DNA of 64,000 nucleotides from Bacteroidota bacterium (GCA_039821555.1 JBCBNX010000010.1:47781-111780); one strand, 5' to 3'. Counted from the first letter of the stretch, positions 1-9,670 are shown. Program-made: numbers and translations. The notes: generated from the sequence alone by a model not told the origin.

Positions 1-1086
1 GGGCGTCGGCGCGTGCTGCTCGTCGGGGCGGCCTCGATGGCCGTCGTGCTCGCGCTGCACGGGCTGGCGGAAAGCTTCGCATCGCTGCTGGTGCTGCGGG
101 CGCTCGCGGGCGCGGCGGGCGGCATCCTCTCGGGCGGCGCGGTGGCCTACGTCGGCGACACGTTCCCGCCCGACCGGCGCGGCTGGGCCAACGGCTGGGT
201 GATGAGTGGCTTCGCGGTGGGGCAGATCCTCGGCATCCCCATCGGACGCACGCTCGCCGACCTCTACGGCTTCCGCGCCCCGTTCCTCGTCTTCGCCGCC
301 ACGATGGTCGTGGCGACCGTGATTGTCTGGACGCTACTCCCCGACGCGACCAACAACCGCGACACCGAGCGCCTCACGCTGCGCCGCGTGGGCCGAGGCT
401 ACGGCGAGCTGCTGCGCCGCGCCGACACGCGCCGGGCGAGCGTCATCTTCGCCGTGCTGTTCCTCGGCGTCGGGCTGTTCGTGACCTACTTCCCCGTCTG
501 GATGGAAAACCGCCTCGGCTTCACCGGCGTGATGATCTCCGGCGTCTACGCGCTCGGCGGGCTGTCCAACGTGCTCATCGGGCCGCGCGCGGGGCGTATC
601 TCGGACATCGTAGGCCGCAAGCCCGTCATCATTGCGGCGTCGGCGGGGGTAGGGCTGTTCATGGCCGCAACGCCCCTCAGCGGCGGCGTGCCGTGGGGCC
701 CGTTCGCGCTCTTCTTCGGCATCATGGGCTGCGCGGCGGCCCGCTACAGCGCGTTCCAGGCGATGCTCACCGAACTCGTCGTGGGCGCGCGGCGTGGGTC
801 GTTCATGAGTTTGACGATCGCCATCGGCCAGGTCGGCTTCGCCGTTGGGAGCGCCGTAGCCGGGACGCTCTATGCGGGCATCGGCTTCCCGATGAGCGCC
901 ATCATCGCAGGCGGGCTCTCGGTCACTGCGGCGCTTCTCGTGTGGATCGGTCTCCCCGAGACGCTCGGCCACGATGCGGACTCAGAGCAAGCCATCCAGC
1001 GCACCCGCTCCCAGGTGGTCCATCCTGCAGGCTGCGGCCCGTGCCCGGAGAGCGTCACGACGAGCGAGGAGGTCGCTGTCCGGTAG
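1..1086 (+). CDS. MFS transporter, 5' end cut by window
   Basis: Inner-membrane major facilitator superfamily permease, probably a drug or metabolite exporter. The frame is already open at base 1 and begins with GRRRVLLVG, the conserved loop 2-3 motif of MFS proteins, so the first two helices lie upstream; the GTG at 13 is not the real start. About ten hydrophobic helices follow. A second copy of the loop motif (GRISDIVGRKPVI) marks the start of the C-terminal six-helix half, as expected from the internal duplication of the family. The last ~35 residues are polar and cytoplasmic. Substrate cannot be read from the sequence. The next gene converges on it 24 bp away. Confidence 0.9.
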   Translation, partial: GRRRVLLVGAASMAVVLALHGLAESFASLLVLRALAGAAGGILSGGAVAYVGDTFPPDRRGWANGWVMSGFAVGQILGIPIGRTLADLYGFRAPFLVFAATMVVATVIVWTLLPDATNNRDTERLTLRRVGRGYGELLRRADTRRASVIFAVLFLGVGLFVTYFPVWMENRLGFTGVMISGVYALGGLSNVLIGPRAGRISDIVGRKPVIIAASAGVGLFMAATPLSGGVPWGPFALFFGIMGCAAARYSAFQAMLTELVVGARRGSFMSLTIAIGQVGFAVGSAVAGTLYAGIGFPMSAIIAGGLSVTAALLVWIGLPETLGHDADSEQAIQRTRSQVVHPAGCGPCPESVTTSEEVAVR

Positions 1087-1109
1087 CGCTCCGCCCACGT
1101 CGCCGAGCC

Positions 1110-2381
1110 TCAATCCACGTCGCCGAGGACGAACACGTCGTCGATGAGGAGGAAGGCGAACATCACGGTCTCGGTCTCTCCCAGGATCTCCATGGACTCG
1201 AACTCGGTCTCCAGGACGTGCCAGGTGCCCTCAGACTCGGTGTCGGTGAGGTACGAGGTCACCGTGTAGGTGACGTAGGTCCCGATCATGCGGGCTAGTT
1301 GCTGGAGGGCCCCCTCGGCTCTGGCGAGGTCGTCGGCGTCGGCCGGGTCGAGGGCGCGCTGCCAGCGGTCGGGACCGTCGCCGCGGAAGACGATGTGGGG
1401 GGCGGCAGCCTCGGCGTTGCCTGTCCGGGTCCAGTCCAGCAGGTCGGCGAGGAGCGCTTCGAGGCGTGGCTGCGCGTCCGGGATGGGCAGTGTCAGCGGG
1501 GCCATGTCCGGGTGTGCCGAGACATAGAGGTAGGTGCCCCCGTCCTCGATGAAAAAGAGCGTGGGGCGGCGACCCGCGACTTCGAACTGCACCTGCGCGC
1601 CCGGGACGCCTTCGATCTCGTGTGGAACGACAATCACCTCGGTCCGGGGCGTAATCTGGGCGTCGCCTAGCGCGAAGTCGAGTTCGGCGAGGACCTGCGG
1701 GACGCGTTCGGCGGCATCGGCCGGGGAGCAGGGAGCCGGTCCGCGTCCATTGCCTGGATAGGTGCGGCAGAAAAGGAGCGTCGCCGCGTCAGCGGTCGAT
1801 AGCTCGCCGTCGATGGCCCGCTGCAGGAGCGCGGCGCGCGCCGGGAGCTGCACGTTCAAGTCCGGTGCCTGCAGGATCGGGAGGTCCAGCATCGATGGGG
1901 CCTCCGGGGGCGCCGCCTCGGCGAGCAGCATCGAGGGGCCGTCGCCGACCTGCACGAGGAGCGGGCGGGACGCGTGGTCGGCAAAGAAAAACGCGGACAG
2001 CCCGACGAGGTCGCCGTCGCGGCGGACTTTCACTACGGCCTCGGTGAGGGTATGTCCTTCACGGGCGCGCGTTGTGATCGCGTCCGGGGTCCAACTTGCC
2101 TCGGGCGGCAAGGCCGCGTTGATGCCCGTCACGAGGGCTGCCGCCGTGTCTTCCATGCGCGGATCGCCCTCGTAGACGCACGGTGCAACGCTGCCGCCTT
2201 CGTCACCGTTCGTGCGATCGAGGCACGCCAGGTGCTCGAACAGCGGCGAGGCATCGCCTGCCCGCGCGATCTGCGCGAGAGCGTCGAGGGCAGCCGTCAC
2301 GCGAGACTCGTCGATCTGAGCCTGTGCGTGCTGCGAAAGCGTTGCAAGCAGGACGACGAGGGCAAGTGTCAGGGGGCGCAT
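1110..2381 (-). CDS. Secreted protein of unknown function
   Basis: A 423-residue protein I do not recognise. The ATG at 2381 is chosen because it starts directly with a Sec signal peptide (MRPLTLALVVLLATLSQHAQAQ, predicted cut after AQA); the reading frame is open further upstream but only adds a non-signal leader. The mature part is acidic, with Cys pairs near residues 60-75 and 220-235 that could form disulfides. It contains two similar halves, each with a short Leu-rich helix followed by a stretch resembling ...ALVTGINAALP... and ...VPQVLAELDFALG..., so an internal duplication is possible. No catalytic motif seen. Likely periplasmic or surface-exposed. It stands alone, convergent with the MFS gene. 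Confidence 0.75.
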   Translation of the reverse strand: MRPLTLALVVLLATLSQHAQAQIDESRVTAALDALAQIARAGDASPLFEHLACLDRTNGDEGGSVAPCVYEGDPRMEDTAAALVTGINAALPPEASWTPDAITTRAREGHTLTEAVVKVRRDGDLVGLSAFFFADHASRPLLVQVGDGPSMLLAEAAPPEAPSMLDLPILQAPDLNVQLPARAALLQRAIDGELSTADAATLLFCRTYPGNGRGPAPCSPADAAERVPQVLAELDFALGDAQITPRTEVIVVPHEIEGVPGAQVQFEVAGRRPTLFFIEDGGTYLYVSAHPDMAPLTLPIPDAQPRLEALLADLLDWTRTGNAEAAAPHIVFRGDGPDRWQRALDPADADDLARAEGALQQLARMIGTYVTYTVTSYLTDTESEGTWHVLETEFESMEILGETETVMFAFLLIDDVFVLGDVD

Positions 2382-3014
2382 GGTGAAGTAGAGAGGCAGG
2401 GTGAGGCGACAGCATGCAAGCGCGAAGTGGGCCTCACGCAGCGCAGCTGTGTACGTCACGAAGCGTTGCGTGAGAAGCGCAGACCGCTTCGGTGTGGTAC
2501 GGCTTCAGCGATGGGGGGTGGTACGGAGATGCTGAAGCCGCAGATGCACGCTAGGAATCACGTCTAGGGTGATAAGGTTCAGCGCAGCCAGCCCGGAGTA
2601 GCATCAGAGATCGATGAAAAAACGTGCTTCAGAGGTTCTCAGGGCAATGACTAGAGGCTCGCAGGACTCCGGGCGGAGAGGCCACCAGCGACATACCGTC
2701 GGTGCAACACGTGCGCCAGCGGCGTGACCCTGGCAGCGGCGAGTGCGGCTCCACGCGTGCGAACCCGGCTACGCCACATGCATGCAGAGCCATGCGCCCT
2801 CGAACCAGAAGTATGGAACAGCGAAACCACCACCAAGCTGTCCATGTCCCGCAGCACCTTGAGCGGGCGCGCCCACAGCCCGATGCGAAGGGTACGCGGA
2901 GGGCGCTTGAATCTTGCACCGAGAGTCAATACCTTGACCTGTCCACGCTCTCGCCAAGAAACCCGACGGCCTCTGCTCCTGGTTACGCGCTCCGATTGTA
3001 CCACCCCGCACCGG
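2382..3014. other. Intergenic region between divergent genes (633 bp)
   Basis: Separates the divergent secreted protein and sugar transferase genes and should hold both promoters. Open frames crossing it have no recognisable protein content and are treated as chance ORFs in GC-rich DNA. One clear inverted repeat (2500-2540) is listed separately; no other structure was recognised. Confidence 0.6.
2500..2540. repeat. 10-bp inverted repeat, possible operator or hairpin
   Basis: Arms cggcttcagc (2500-2509) and gctgaagccg (2531-2540) are perfectly complementary and separated by 21 nt. It lies ~120 bp upstream of the start at 2381. No T-run follows, so it is not an intrinsic terminator. Confidence 0.4.
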
Positions 3015-4505
3015 ATGCCCGTGTCCCGACGAATTGAGCTAGCCGCCCTCTTGGCGAGCGACGCGACCGCGCACAGCGCGGCGTACGTCGCCGTGTTGCT
3101 GACCGCCGCCCAGTGGTGGTCGTGGCCTGAGGCCGTTGCGCTAGCGCCCGGCTCCCCCTACCTCGTCCTCGCCGCCGGTGCGGTGTTCTGGACACTCCTG
3201 TTCGTCCTCGCCGGGCTCTACCAGGAACGCTTCGCCGCGAGCCGCTTCGACGAGGTGACCACGCTCGTGAAGGTGACGGCTGTCGGGACGCTCGGCCTGT
3301 TCTTCGGCGGTGTCCTCGATGCGCTGCCCCCGGACGCGGCTCGGACGGTGGCCATGCTCTATGGCGGCACGTTCATCGGCCTCGCAGCGCTGGGACGCTT
3401 CGCCGTCCGCTCGATCCAGAAGCGCCGCATCCTCGCGGGGTACGGTCGCCACCGCGCCGTGATCGTCGGCTGGAGCGACCGCGTGGCGGAGGTGCACGAC
3501 GAGGTCGCGCGCTACCCGGCAGCGGGCCTAGAGATCGTCGGCGCCGTCCGGCTGCGGCGCGACGAGCCCGAACTCGTCATCGTGGGCGAGGACGACCGGC
3601 GCGAGTCCTCCGGCGGCGACGGCTCCGTCTACGCCTCCTCCGGCGACGGCCTCGCCTTCGACGCCAACGGCCTCTCCGAGGCGCTCCACGCCATCGACCA
3701 CCTGCCCGACCTGATCGACCGGCTCGAAGTGCAGGACGTGCTCATCGCGCTGGGGTCGGACGACCACGTCTACCTCGACGAGGTGCTCCGCGTCTGCGAC
3801 GGCAAGGCCGTCACGCTGAAGCTCGTCCCCGACTTCTACGCCGTCGTTGGTGGCATGGCGCGGACGGAGCACATGTACGGCCTCCCGCTCATCGAGGTGC
3901 TGCCCGAGCCGATGTCGGCGGTGGACCGCGCGGCGAAGCGCGGCTTCGACCTCGCCGTGAGTTCGGCCATCCTGCTCGCCGGCCTCCCGCTATGGATCCT
4001 GCTCGGCCTCGCTGTGCGCCTGACCTCGAAAGGACCGGCGATCTACCGGCAGGTGCGCACGGGCCAGCACGGCGAGCCGTTCACGATCTACAAGTTCCGC
4101 ACGATGGTGGACGGCGCCGAACGGGGCACAGGGCCCGTGTGGGCGACCAAGAACGACGCGCGCATCACCCCGCTCGGCGCGTGGCTGCGCAAGCTGCGCC
4201 TGGACGAGGTGCCGCAGCTCTGGAACGTGCTCAAGGGCGAGATGAGCCTCGTCGGCCCGCGCCCGGAGCGGCCCTACTTCGTGCGCAAGCTCGCCGCCGA
4301 GATCCCGCTCTACCGCCGCCGCCACCGCGTCCCGCCCGGCGTGACCGGCCTCGCACAGGTGAAGTGGGGCTACGACCAGTCTCTCGACGACGTGCGCCAG
4401 AAGCTGAAGTACGACCTGTTCTACATCGAGAACATGAGCCTCGGCATGGACGCGCGCATCCTCCTGCAGACGATCCGGACCGCGCTCACGGGGAAGGGGC
4501 AGTGA
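3015..4505 (+). CDS. Exopolysaccharide polyprenyl glycosylphosphotransferase
   Basis: Membrane enzyme of the bacterial sugar transferase (WbaP/WcaJ-like) family: transfers a sugar-1-phosphate from a nucleotide sugar to undecaprenyl phosphate, the first step of capsule, O-antigen or exopolysaccharide synthesis. The ATG at 3015 (496 residues) is preferred over upstream in-frame starts because the N-terminal helices begin there. About four helices (residues ~10-120) are followed by a CoA-binding-like domain carrying an unusual acidic Gly/Ser-rich insert near residues 195-215. The C-terminal catalytic domain begins at [10 protein letters not shown] with one hydrophobic segment and contains [28 protein letters not shown] and the RPERPYF motif typical of the family. 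Coupled to the next gene by a GTGA overlap. Sugar specificity unknown. Confidence 0.93.
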   Translation: MPVSRRIELAALLASDATAHSAAYVAVLLTAAQWWSWPEAVALAPGSPYLVLAAGAVFWTLLFVLAGLYQERFAASRFDEVTTLVKVTAVGTLGLFFGGVLDALPPDAARTVAMLYGGTFIGLAALGRFAVRSIQKRRILAGYGRHRAVIVGWSDRVAEVHDEVARYPAAGLEIVGAVRLRRDEPELVIVGEDDRRESSGGDGSVYASSGDGLAFDANGLSEALHAIDHLPDLIDRLEVQDVLIALGSDDHVYLDEVLRVCDGKAVTLKLVPDFYAVVGGMARTEHMYGLPLIEVLPEPMSAVDRAAKRGFDLAVSSAILLAGLPLWILLGLAVRLTSKGPAIYRQVRTGQHGEPFTIYKFRTMVDGAERGTGPVWATKNDARITPLGAWLRKLRLDEVPQLWNVLKGEMSLVGPRPERPYFVRKLAAEIPLYRRRHRVPPGVTGLAQVKWGYDQSLDDVRQKLKYDLFYIENMSLGMDARILLQTIRTALTGKGQ

Positions 4506-4993
4506 GTAGACCGAACGCAATCCATGCATTGCGATCATTCGGGAGGAAGGCTACAACGTTCGTGGCGCTGGTGATGCTGTCAGTTCAGCTAGGGTCCTGT
4601 GCGCTGTTCTCCAATGACTTCCCCTCGGTTCAAGTCGATCTTGTTAGAACCGAAGGGACCGACCCTACTCGTGTAGCACTCTACAACATGGAGGGATACT
4701 TCAGCGCTACCATCACGTCGAGAAGCAAAGAGTCGCTGAGCATATCCGGTGACTACTTGAGCGAGATGTTTGATGAGGGAGTAATTCGGTTTGAATCGAC
4801 GGGGTGCAGTTTTGCCATCGAAGGGGAAGAAATCGTTCAGAGGTCAGTGATGACCTCGTATAGCAACTATTCCTTATACCTGTGTACCTGGGAATATCAA
4901 GCAAAAAATGACTCAATGATTATTGAGTATGTGCTGCCAAACATCAGAGAGGAGGACGAACTGTTTTTGTTCGTGAGGCGAGGGACGCCCTGA
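4502..4993 (+). CDS. Putative lipoprotein, unknown function, low GC
   Basis: 163-residue predicted lipoprotein. The GTG start at 4502 overlaps the stop of the sugar transferase (GTGA), implying translational coupling. The N-terminus is basic, followed by a hydrophobic stretch ending in LGSC at about residue 33, a good lipobox for signal peptidase II. The mature part has no family I recognise; it is rich in Ser, Tyr and Glu and predicted beta. Its G+C content is clearly below its neighbours (many AT-ending codons), unlike the strongly GC3-biased genes around it, which suggests recent acquisition or relaxed constraint. A 120-bp inverted-repeat element begins 25 bp after the stop. Confidence 0.7.
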   Translation: MSRPNAIHALRSFGRKATTFVALVMLSVQLGSCALFSNDFPSVQVDLVRTEGTDPTRVALYNMEGYFSATITSRSKESLSISGDYLSEMFDEGVIRFESTGCSFAIEGEEIVQRSVMTSYSNYSLYLCTWEYQAKNDSMIIEYVLPNIREEDELFLFVRRGTP

Positions 4994-5017
4994 ACGCGTC
5001 TGCTGGAGTTTGAATGA

Positions 5018-5137
5018 GTCATCCTGAGCGCGCGAAGCGAGCCGAAGGATCTATGTCTACCTCGACGCTCGGAGCACGACTTGGAAGCTGGCCCGCAGAT
5101 CCTTCGGCTCTGGCCTGGGGCCTCCGCTCAGGATGAC
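5018..5137. repeat. 120-bp inverted-repeat (MITE-like) element, copy 1
   Basis: Ends are a perfect 13-bp terminal inverted repeat, gtcatcctgagcg and cgctcaggatgac. A second inner inverted pair (ccgaaggatct / agatccttcgg) lies inside each arm. The same structure and exactly the same length recur at 14355-14474. No ORF inside; likely a non-autonomous repeat or large hairpin. Confidence 0.8.
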
Positions 5138-5246
5138 AAGGGCGAAGCCAGGTGGCAATGCAACGAGGAGTGTCACTGAAGGCTGACAGCACCTCGCTGA
5201 CCGCCGTAGCTTCCGGTATCCTCCCTCTACCAAGCCTGCACACGCC

Positions 5247-7277
5247 GTGGACGCCCCCACCACTGCCGTACTCGGGACGGCCCTGCCCTCGTCCTCCATT
5301 GACCACGAGGCCCTCTACCGCGACCTGGCGCTGCCGCGCGCCGTCGAGGAAAAGATGCTCCGCCTCATCCGCCAGAACCGCATCAGCAAGTGGTTCTCGG
5401 GCTACGGCCAGGAGGCCATCGCCGTGGGCTGCGCGACCGGCCTGAACCCGGACGACACCATCCTGCCGATGCACCGCAACCTCGGCGTGTGGACCACGCG
5501 CGGGGTGCCGCTGCGCCCGCTCTTCTGCCAGCTCATGGGCAAGGACGGCGGCTTCACCAACGGCCGCGACCGCACCTTCCACTTCGGCACGCTCGACCAC
5601 GGCATCGTCGGGATGATCTCGCACCTCGCGGCGATGCTGCCGGTGGCGTGCGGCTTCGGCCTCGCCGCGCAGCTCGACGGCGCGACGCGCGTGGCACTGG
5701 CCTTCTGCGGCGAGGGCGCGACCCGCGAGGGCGACTTCCACGAGGCGCTCAACCTCGCCGCCGTCTGGAAGCTGCCCGTCGTCTTCGTGGTGGAGAACAA
5801 CGGCTACGGCCTCTCGACGCCCACGGGCGACGCGATGGCCGTGCAGCACATCGCGGACGCGGCGGCGGGCTACGGCATGGCGGGCTTCCGCGTGGACGGC
5901 AACGACGTGCTCGCGGTCATCCGCGCGGTGCGGCAAGCGGCCAGCCGCGCGCGCATCGGCGAGGGGCCGACGCTGCTGGAGATGAAGACCTTCCGCATGC
6001 GCGGCCACGAGGAGGCCTCCGGCACGAAGTACGTCCCCGACGAGCTCTTCGAGCGCTGGGGCAAGCGCGACCCTGTGGCGCGCTACCGCCGCTATCTCGT
6101 CGAGCACAGCTTCCTCACCGAGGCCGACCTCAACCTTATCGACGCAGAGGTGGCCGCTGAGGTCGAGGAGGTGGCCGAGTGGGCGCTCACGCAGCCCGAG
6201 GTCGCGAGCACGCCCGAGCGCGAGCGGTCCGACGTGTTCGCGCCGGGCCCTGACGCCCAGCACTTTGAGGAAGCCGGCCTCGTACCAACATCCAACGTGC
6301 CTCGAACGCAGCAGCGCTTCATCGACGCGCTCTCGGACGGCCTGCGCCACGCCATGCGCGCCGACGACCGCATCGTGATCCTGGGCCAGGACATCGCGGA
6401 CTACGGCGGCGTCTTCAAGGTCACGCAAGGCTTCCTCGACGAATTCGGAGCTGCCCGCGTCCGCAACACGCCCATCATCGAGTCAGGCGCGCTCGGCTGC
6501 GCGCTCGGGCTCGCGCTCGACGGCTACAAGCCCGTCGTGGAGATGCAGTACGCCGACTTCATCACGTGCGGCTTCAACCAGATCGTCAACAACCTCGCCG
6601 CGACGCACTACCGCTGGGGCGCGCCGGTCAACGTCACCATCCGCGCGCCGTTCGGCGGCGGCATCGGGGCGGGACCGTTCCACTCACAGAGCCCCGAGGC
6701 CTGGTTCTGCCACGCGCCCGGCCTGAAGGTGGTCATCCCCGCGACGCCCGCCGACGCGAAGGGACTGCTGCGTGCGGCCATCGCCGAGCCCAACCCGGTG
6801 CTCTTCTTCGAGCACAAGCTGCTCTACCGCTCGCTCAAAGGGCTCGTCCCCGACGGCGACACGGCCGTCCCGCTCGGGGAGGCGCGCATCGCCCGCTCGG
6901 GTACAGACCTGACCATCGTGACGTGGGGCGTGGGCGTCCGGTGGGCCGAGGACGAGGCCGCGCAGTGGGCTGCCGAGGAGGGCGCAGAGATCGAGGTGAT
7001 CGACCTGCGCACGCTCGTCCCGTGGGACCGCGCCACCGTGCTCGACTCGCTTCGCAAGACGAACCGGCTGCTCGTGCTCCACGAGGCGCAGCGCACGGGC
7101 GGCTTCGGGGCGGAGATCGCCGCCGAGCTCGCGGAGGAGGCGTTCGGGTACCTCGACGCGCCGCCGGCGCGGGTGGCCGCGGAGGATTGGCCGATCCCGT
7201 TTGCGAAGCCGCTCGAAGGGCTCTACACCGCGCGGCGCACCCTCTACGCCGCCATCGACCGCACGCTGGCGTACTGA
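5247..7277 (+). CDS. Fused alpha/beta 2-oxoacid dehydrogenase E1 component
   Basis: Thiamine-diphosphate-dependent decarboxylating E1 of a branched-chain 2-oxoacid or pyruvate dehydrogenase complex, with both subunits in one 676-residue chain as is common in Bacteroidota. GTG start at 5247. The alpha half (~1-340) contains the TPP/Mg signature GEGATREGDFHEALNLA ending VVENNGYGLS (first residue Glu-containing GEG rather than GDG), and IRQNRISKWFSGYGQEA near the N-terminus. The beta half (~350-676) begins ...TQQRFIDALSDGLRHAM and includes GQDIADYGGVFKVT, the transketolase-like central domain with GGGIGAGPFHSQSPEAWF, and a C-terminal domain ending with VAAEDWPIPFAKPLE. No E2/E3 gene is adjacent. 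Substrate (branched-chain versus pyruvate) is inferred only. Confidence 0.93.
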   Translation: MDAPTTAVLGTALPSSSIDHEALYRDLALPRAVEEKMLRLIRQNRISKWFSGYGQEAIAVGCATGLNPDDTILPMHRNLGVWTTRGVPLRPLFCQLMGKDGGFTNGRDRTFHFGTLDHGIVGMISHLAAMLPVACGFGLAAQLDGATRVALAFCGEGATREGDFHEALNLAAVWKLPVVFVVENNGYGLSTPTGDAMAVQHIADAAAGYGMAGFRVDGNDVLAVIRAVRQAASRARIGEGPTLLEMKTFRMRGHEEASGTKYVPDELFERWGKRDPVARYRRYLVEHSFLTEADLNLIDAEVAAEVEEVAEWALTQPEVASTPERERSDVFAPGPDAQHFEEAGLVPTSNVPRTQQRFIDALSDGLRHAMRADDRIVILGQDIADYGGVFKVTQGFLDEFGAARVRNTPIIESGALGCALGLALDGYKPVVEMQYADFITCGFNQIVNNLAATHYRWGAPVNVTIRAPFGGGIGAGPFHSQSPEAWFCHAPGLKVVIPATPADAKGLLRAAIAEPNPVLFFEHKLLYRSLKGLVPDGDTAVPLGEARIARSGTDLTIVTWGVGVRWAEDEAAQWAAEEGAEIEVIDLRTLVPWDRATVLDSLRKTNRLLVLHEAQRTGGFGAEIAAELAEEAFGYLDAPPARVAAEDWPIPFAKPLEGLYTARRTLYAAIDRTLAY

Positions 7278-7382
7278 CCTCTGGGCCGCTAGGTCAGCAG
7301 AAGGCTGGGATCGTGTGAGAGAGGTCGGCGTCCAACGCGCTACCTCCTCGCCCCGCCCTCCTGTGCCCCGTCCCCGTGCGTC

Positions 7383-8315
7383 ATGCCCGACACGATCCCT
7401 AGCTACGACTCGATGGCGGCGTTCTACGCGGCCATTGGGGGGACGATGGAGCAGGTCGAGGGCTTCACCGTGCACCCGATGGAAGAGGTCCACGCCGAGG
7501 CGCCGTACGCCTCGCCGCTCTTCCGGGCGAACTACTACTCCATCGTGCTCATCCGCACCGGCGGCGGGCACTACGTCATCGACGAGCAGACGCACCCGAC
7601 CCGGGCGCGGACGATCTACTTCACCAACCCTGGCCATGTGAAGGGCTTCGGCGTGAAGGAGCCCACAACGGGGTTCGTCATCACCTTTGAGGAGGGGTTT
7701 CTCAAGCGCTACGTCCACGGGGGCGTCCTCGACGACTTCCCGTTCCTCATCGCCGAGGCGGTCCCGCCGAGCTACCTCGCCCCGGAGCACTTTCGCAGCT
7801 ACGACGACCTCGCCGCACAGCTCTTGCGCGAGTACGAGGGCGCGTCGACCTACAAGTTCAAAGTGCTCGGCAGCCTGCTGGTCGTGCTCCTCCTGAAGCT
7901 GCGCGAGGACTTCTGGGACACCTACGATCCGCTGTGCGAGGCCGACGACACGACGGATGGCAGCACACTCCTCGTACGGACGTTCAAACGCAACCTCGAA
8001 GCGCGCTTGCGGGCGCTGGTCGCGGGCGACGGGCCGCCGGAGGCGCGTGCGCTGCCGCAGGTGCAGGACCTCGCCGCCGCGCAGCACCTCCACCCGAGCT
8101 ACTTCTCGACGGTCGTCCGCCGCAAAACGGGGCGCTCCGTCAACGCGTGGATCGCCGAGAAGGCGACCGCCGAGGCGCAAGCGCTCCTCGCCCGCACCGA
8201 GGTGCCGGTGAAGGAGGTCGCCTACCGGCTCGGCTTCAAGGAGCCGGGGCACTTCTCGCGCTACTTCAAGAAGCACACGGGCCAGACGCCCACGACCTTC
8301 CGCGCGGGAGTGTGA
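7383..8315 (+). CDS. AraC-family transcriptional regulator
   Basis: 310-residue DNA-binding regulator. The N-terminal ~150 residues form a cupin-like sensing region (HPMEEVHAEAPYASPLFRAN, then GGGHYVIDEQTHPTRARTI). The C-terminal ~100 residues are a double helix-turn-helix AraC domain: first helix pair around LPQVQDLAAAQHLHPSYFST, second with the family signature VKEVAYRLGFKEPGHFSRYF followed by KKHTGQTPTTFR. Such proteins usually activate a neighbouring operon in response to a small molecule. The aldo/keto reductase gene 293 bp downstream on the same strand is a plausible target, but that is inference. The start ATG at 7383 matches the family length. Confidence 0.93.
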   Translation: MPDTIPSYDSMAAFYAAIGGTMEQVEGFTVHPMEEVHAEAPYASPLFRANYYSIVLIRTGGGHYVIDEQTHPTRARTIYFTNPGHVKGFGVKEPTTGFVITFEEGFLKRYVHGGVLDDFPFLIAEAVPPSYLAPEHFRSYDDLAAQLLREYEGASTYKFKVLGSLLVVLLLKLREDFWDTYDPLCEADDTTDGSTLLVRTFKRNLEARLRALVAGDGPPEARALPQVQDLAAAQHLHPSYFSTVVRRKTGRSVNAWIAEKATAEAQALLARTEVPVKEVAYRLGFKEPGHFSRYFKKHTGQTPTTFRAGV

Positions 8316-8352
8316 GGCATCCGTTACAGCACCCTAGTTGTACGGCCTCAGA

Positions 8353-8435
8353 GTCACGCTGAGTTCGACTGAGAACCTCTGCCGACTGCGGTGCTCTGAA
8401 GGATTGCCGAGATCCCAGATCGAGTCCGGGATGAC
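8353..8435. repeat. Diverged inverted-repeat element (83 bp)
   Basis: Begins gtcacgctgag and ends gtccgggatgac, resembling the outer ends of the 120-bp element family but with weaker arm matching and shorter length. Located in the 293-bp gap between the AraC and aldo/keto reductase genes. Probably a degenerate or related repeat. Confidence 0.45.
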
Positions 8436-8608
8436 AAGGAAGGGAAATCAAGGCAATGCGTGACAACGCTTCTGGTCTGAGAAATTGGTAGGGCCTCCTA
8501 GAATCCGTGCATGGAGGCAGCGCGGGCAAACAGGGAGATTGAGGGCAGATCAACGGGCGCGGCGCTCCACGGCTGCCGCGCCATCCACTCCGCTCAACCG
8601 CTCCTGTC

Positions 8609-9649
8609 ATGACCACGACCTCCATCCAGACCCCGATGCCCACCCGCCAACTCGGCACCGACGGGCCCCGCGCCTCCGCGCTCGCCCTCGGCCTCATGGG
8701 CATGTCCGACCTCTACGGCCCCGCCGACCGCGCCGAGTCCATCGCCACGATTCACGCCGCGCTCGACGCGGGTGTCACGCTCCTCGACACGGGCGACTTC
8801 TACGGGATGGGCCACAACGAACTTCTTCTCCGCGAGGCGCTCCATCAACGAGGCGCTCTGCAGGGCCACAACCGCGAGGGCATCCAGATCAGCGTCAAGT
8901 TCGGCGCGCTGCGCGGGCCGGACGGCTCGTGGCTCGGCATCGACGGGCGGCCTGCCGCCGTCAAGAACGCGCTCGCCTACACGCTCCAGCGCCTCGGCAC
9001 CGACTACGTCGACACCTACCGCCTCGCGCGCCTCGACCCGAACGTCCCCATCGAGGACACCGTCGGCGCGATCAAAGAGCTGATCGAAGCGGGCTACGTC
9101 CGCCATGTCGGGCTCTCCGAAGCGGGCGCCGACACGATCCGCCGCGCGCACGCCGTCCACCCGGTGAGCGATCTCCAGATCGAGCACTCCCTCATCTCGC
9201 GCGGTATCGAAGACGAGATCCTCCCGACGACGCGCGAACTCGGCATCGGAGTCACGGCCTATGGCGTGCTCTCGCGCGGGCTACTCTCGGGCCACTGGAC
9301 GCCCGAGCGCTCCGAGACGAGCCGCGACTTCCGCGCGATCCTACCGCGCTTCCACGGCGAGAACCTCCAGCAAAACCTCGCCCTCGTCGAGGCGCTGCGC
9401 GGGGTCGCGGAGTCGAAGGGCGCATCTGTCGCGCAGATCGCGATCGCGTGGGTGCTCTCGCGGGGCGGAGACATCGTGCCGCTCGTGGGGGCCCGCAGCC
9501 GGACGCGTCTCAGTGAGTCGCTCGGGGCCGTCGCGGTGACGCTCACCGACGCCGACCTCGCGCAGATCGAGCAGGCCGTGCCGAAGGGGGTCGCCGCTGG
9601 GACGCGCTACGCCGAGGGGCAAATGGCGATGCTCGACAGCGAACGCTAG
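8609..9649 (+). CDS. Aldo/keto reductase
   Basis: 346-residue NADPH-dependent TIM-barrel oxidoreductase. Visible family features are LLDTGDFYGMGHNE near residues 54-68 (catalytic Asp and Tyr), ISVKFGALRGP (catalytic Lys), a long conserved NVPIEDTVGAIKELIEAG segment, GYVRHVGLSEA and the cofactor region around VPLVGARSRTRLSES. The position that usually holds the catalytic His (YYQHRVDP in many relatives) reads YRLARLDP, so the His is Ala; this appears characteristic of a bacterial subgroup but changes the expected chemistry. Cytosolic. Standing just after an AraC regulator, it may be an inducible aldehyde or ketone detoxifying enzyme. Confidence 0.92.
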   Translation: MTTTSIQTPMPTRQLGTDGPRASALALGLMGMSDLYGPADRAESIATIHAALDAGVTLLDTGDFYGMGHNELLLREALHQRGALQGHNREGIQISVKFGALRGPDGSWLGIDGRPAAVKNALAYTLQRLGTDYVDTYRLARLDPNVPIEDTVGAIKELIEAGYVRHVGLSEAGADTIRRAHAVHPVSDLQIEHSLISRGIEDEILPTTRELGIGVTAYGVLSRGLLSGHWTPERSETSRDFRAILPRFHGENLQQNLALVEALRGVAESKGASVAQIAIAWVLSRGGDIVPLVGARSRTRLSESLGAVAVTLTDADLAQIEQAVPKGVAAGTRYAEGQMAMLDSER

Positions 9650-9670
9650 ACCGCATCGGACGTACGACCA

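Noticed and set aside
334..972. Long antisense frames over real genes, such as 334-972, 5019-6428, 6684-8276, 20749-22002 and 61223-63028
   Set aside because: They lie opposite well-supported genes and are Arg/His/Ala-rich as expected from reverse frames in GC-rich DNA. No domain or motif is seen.
2724..3014. N-terminal extension of the sugar transferase
   Set aside because: The frame is open to 2724 but the extra ~97 residues are Arg-rich with no family similarity; the helices start after the ATG at 3015.
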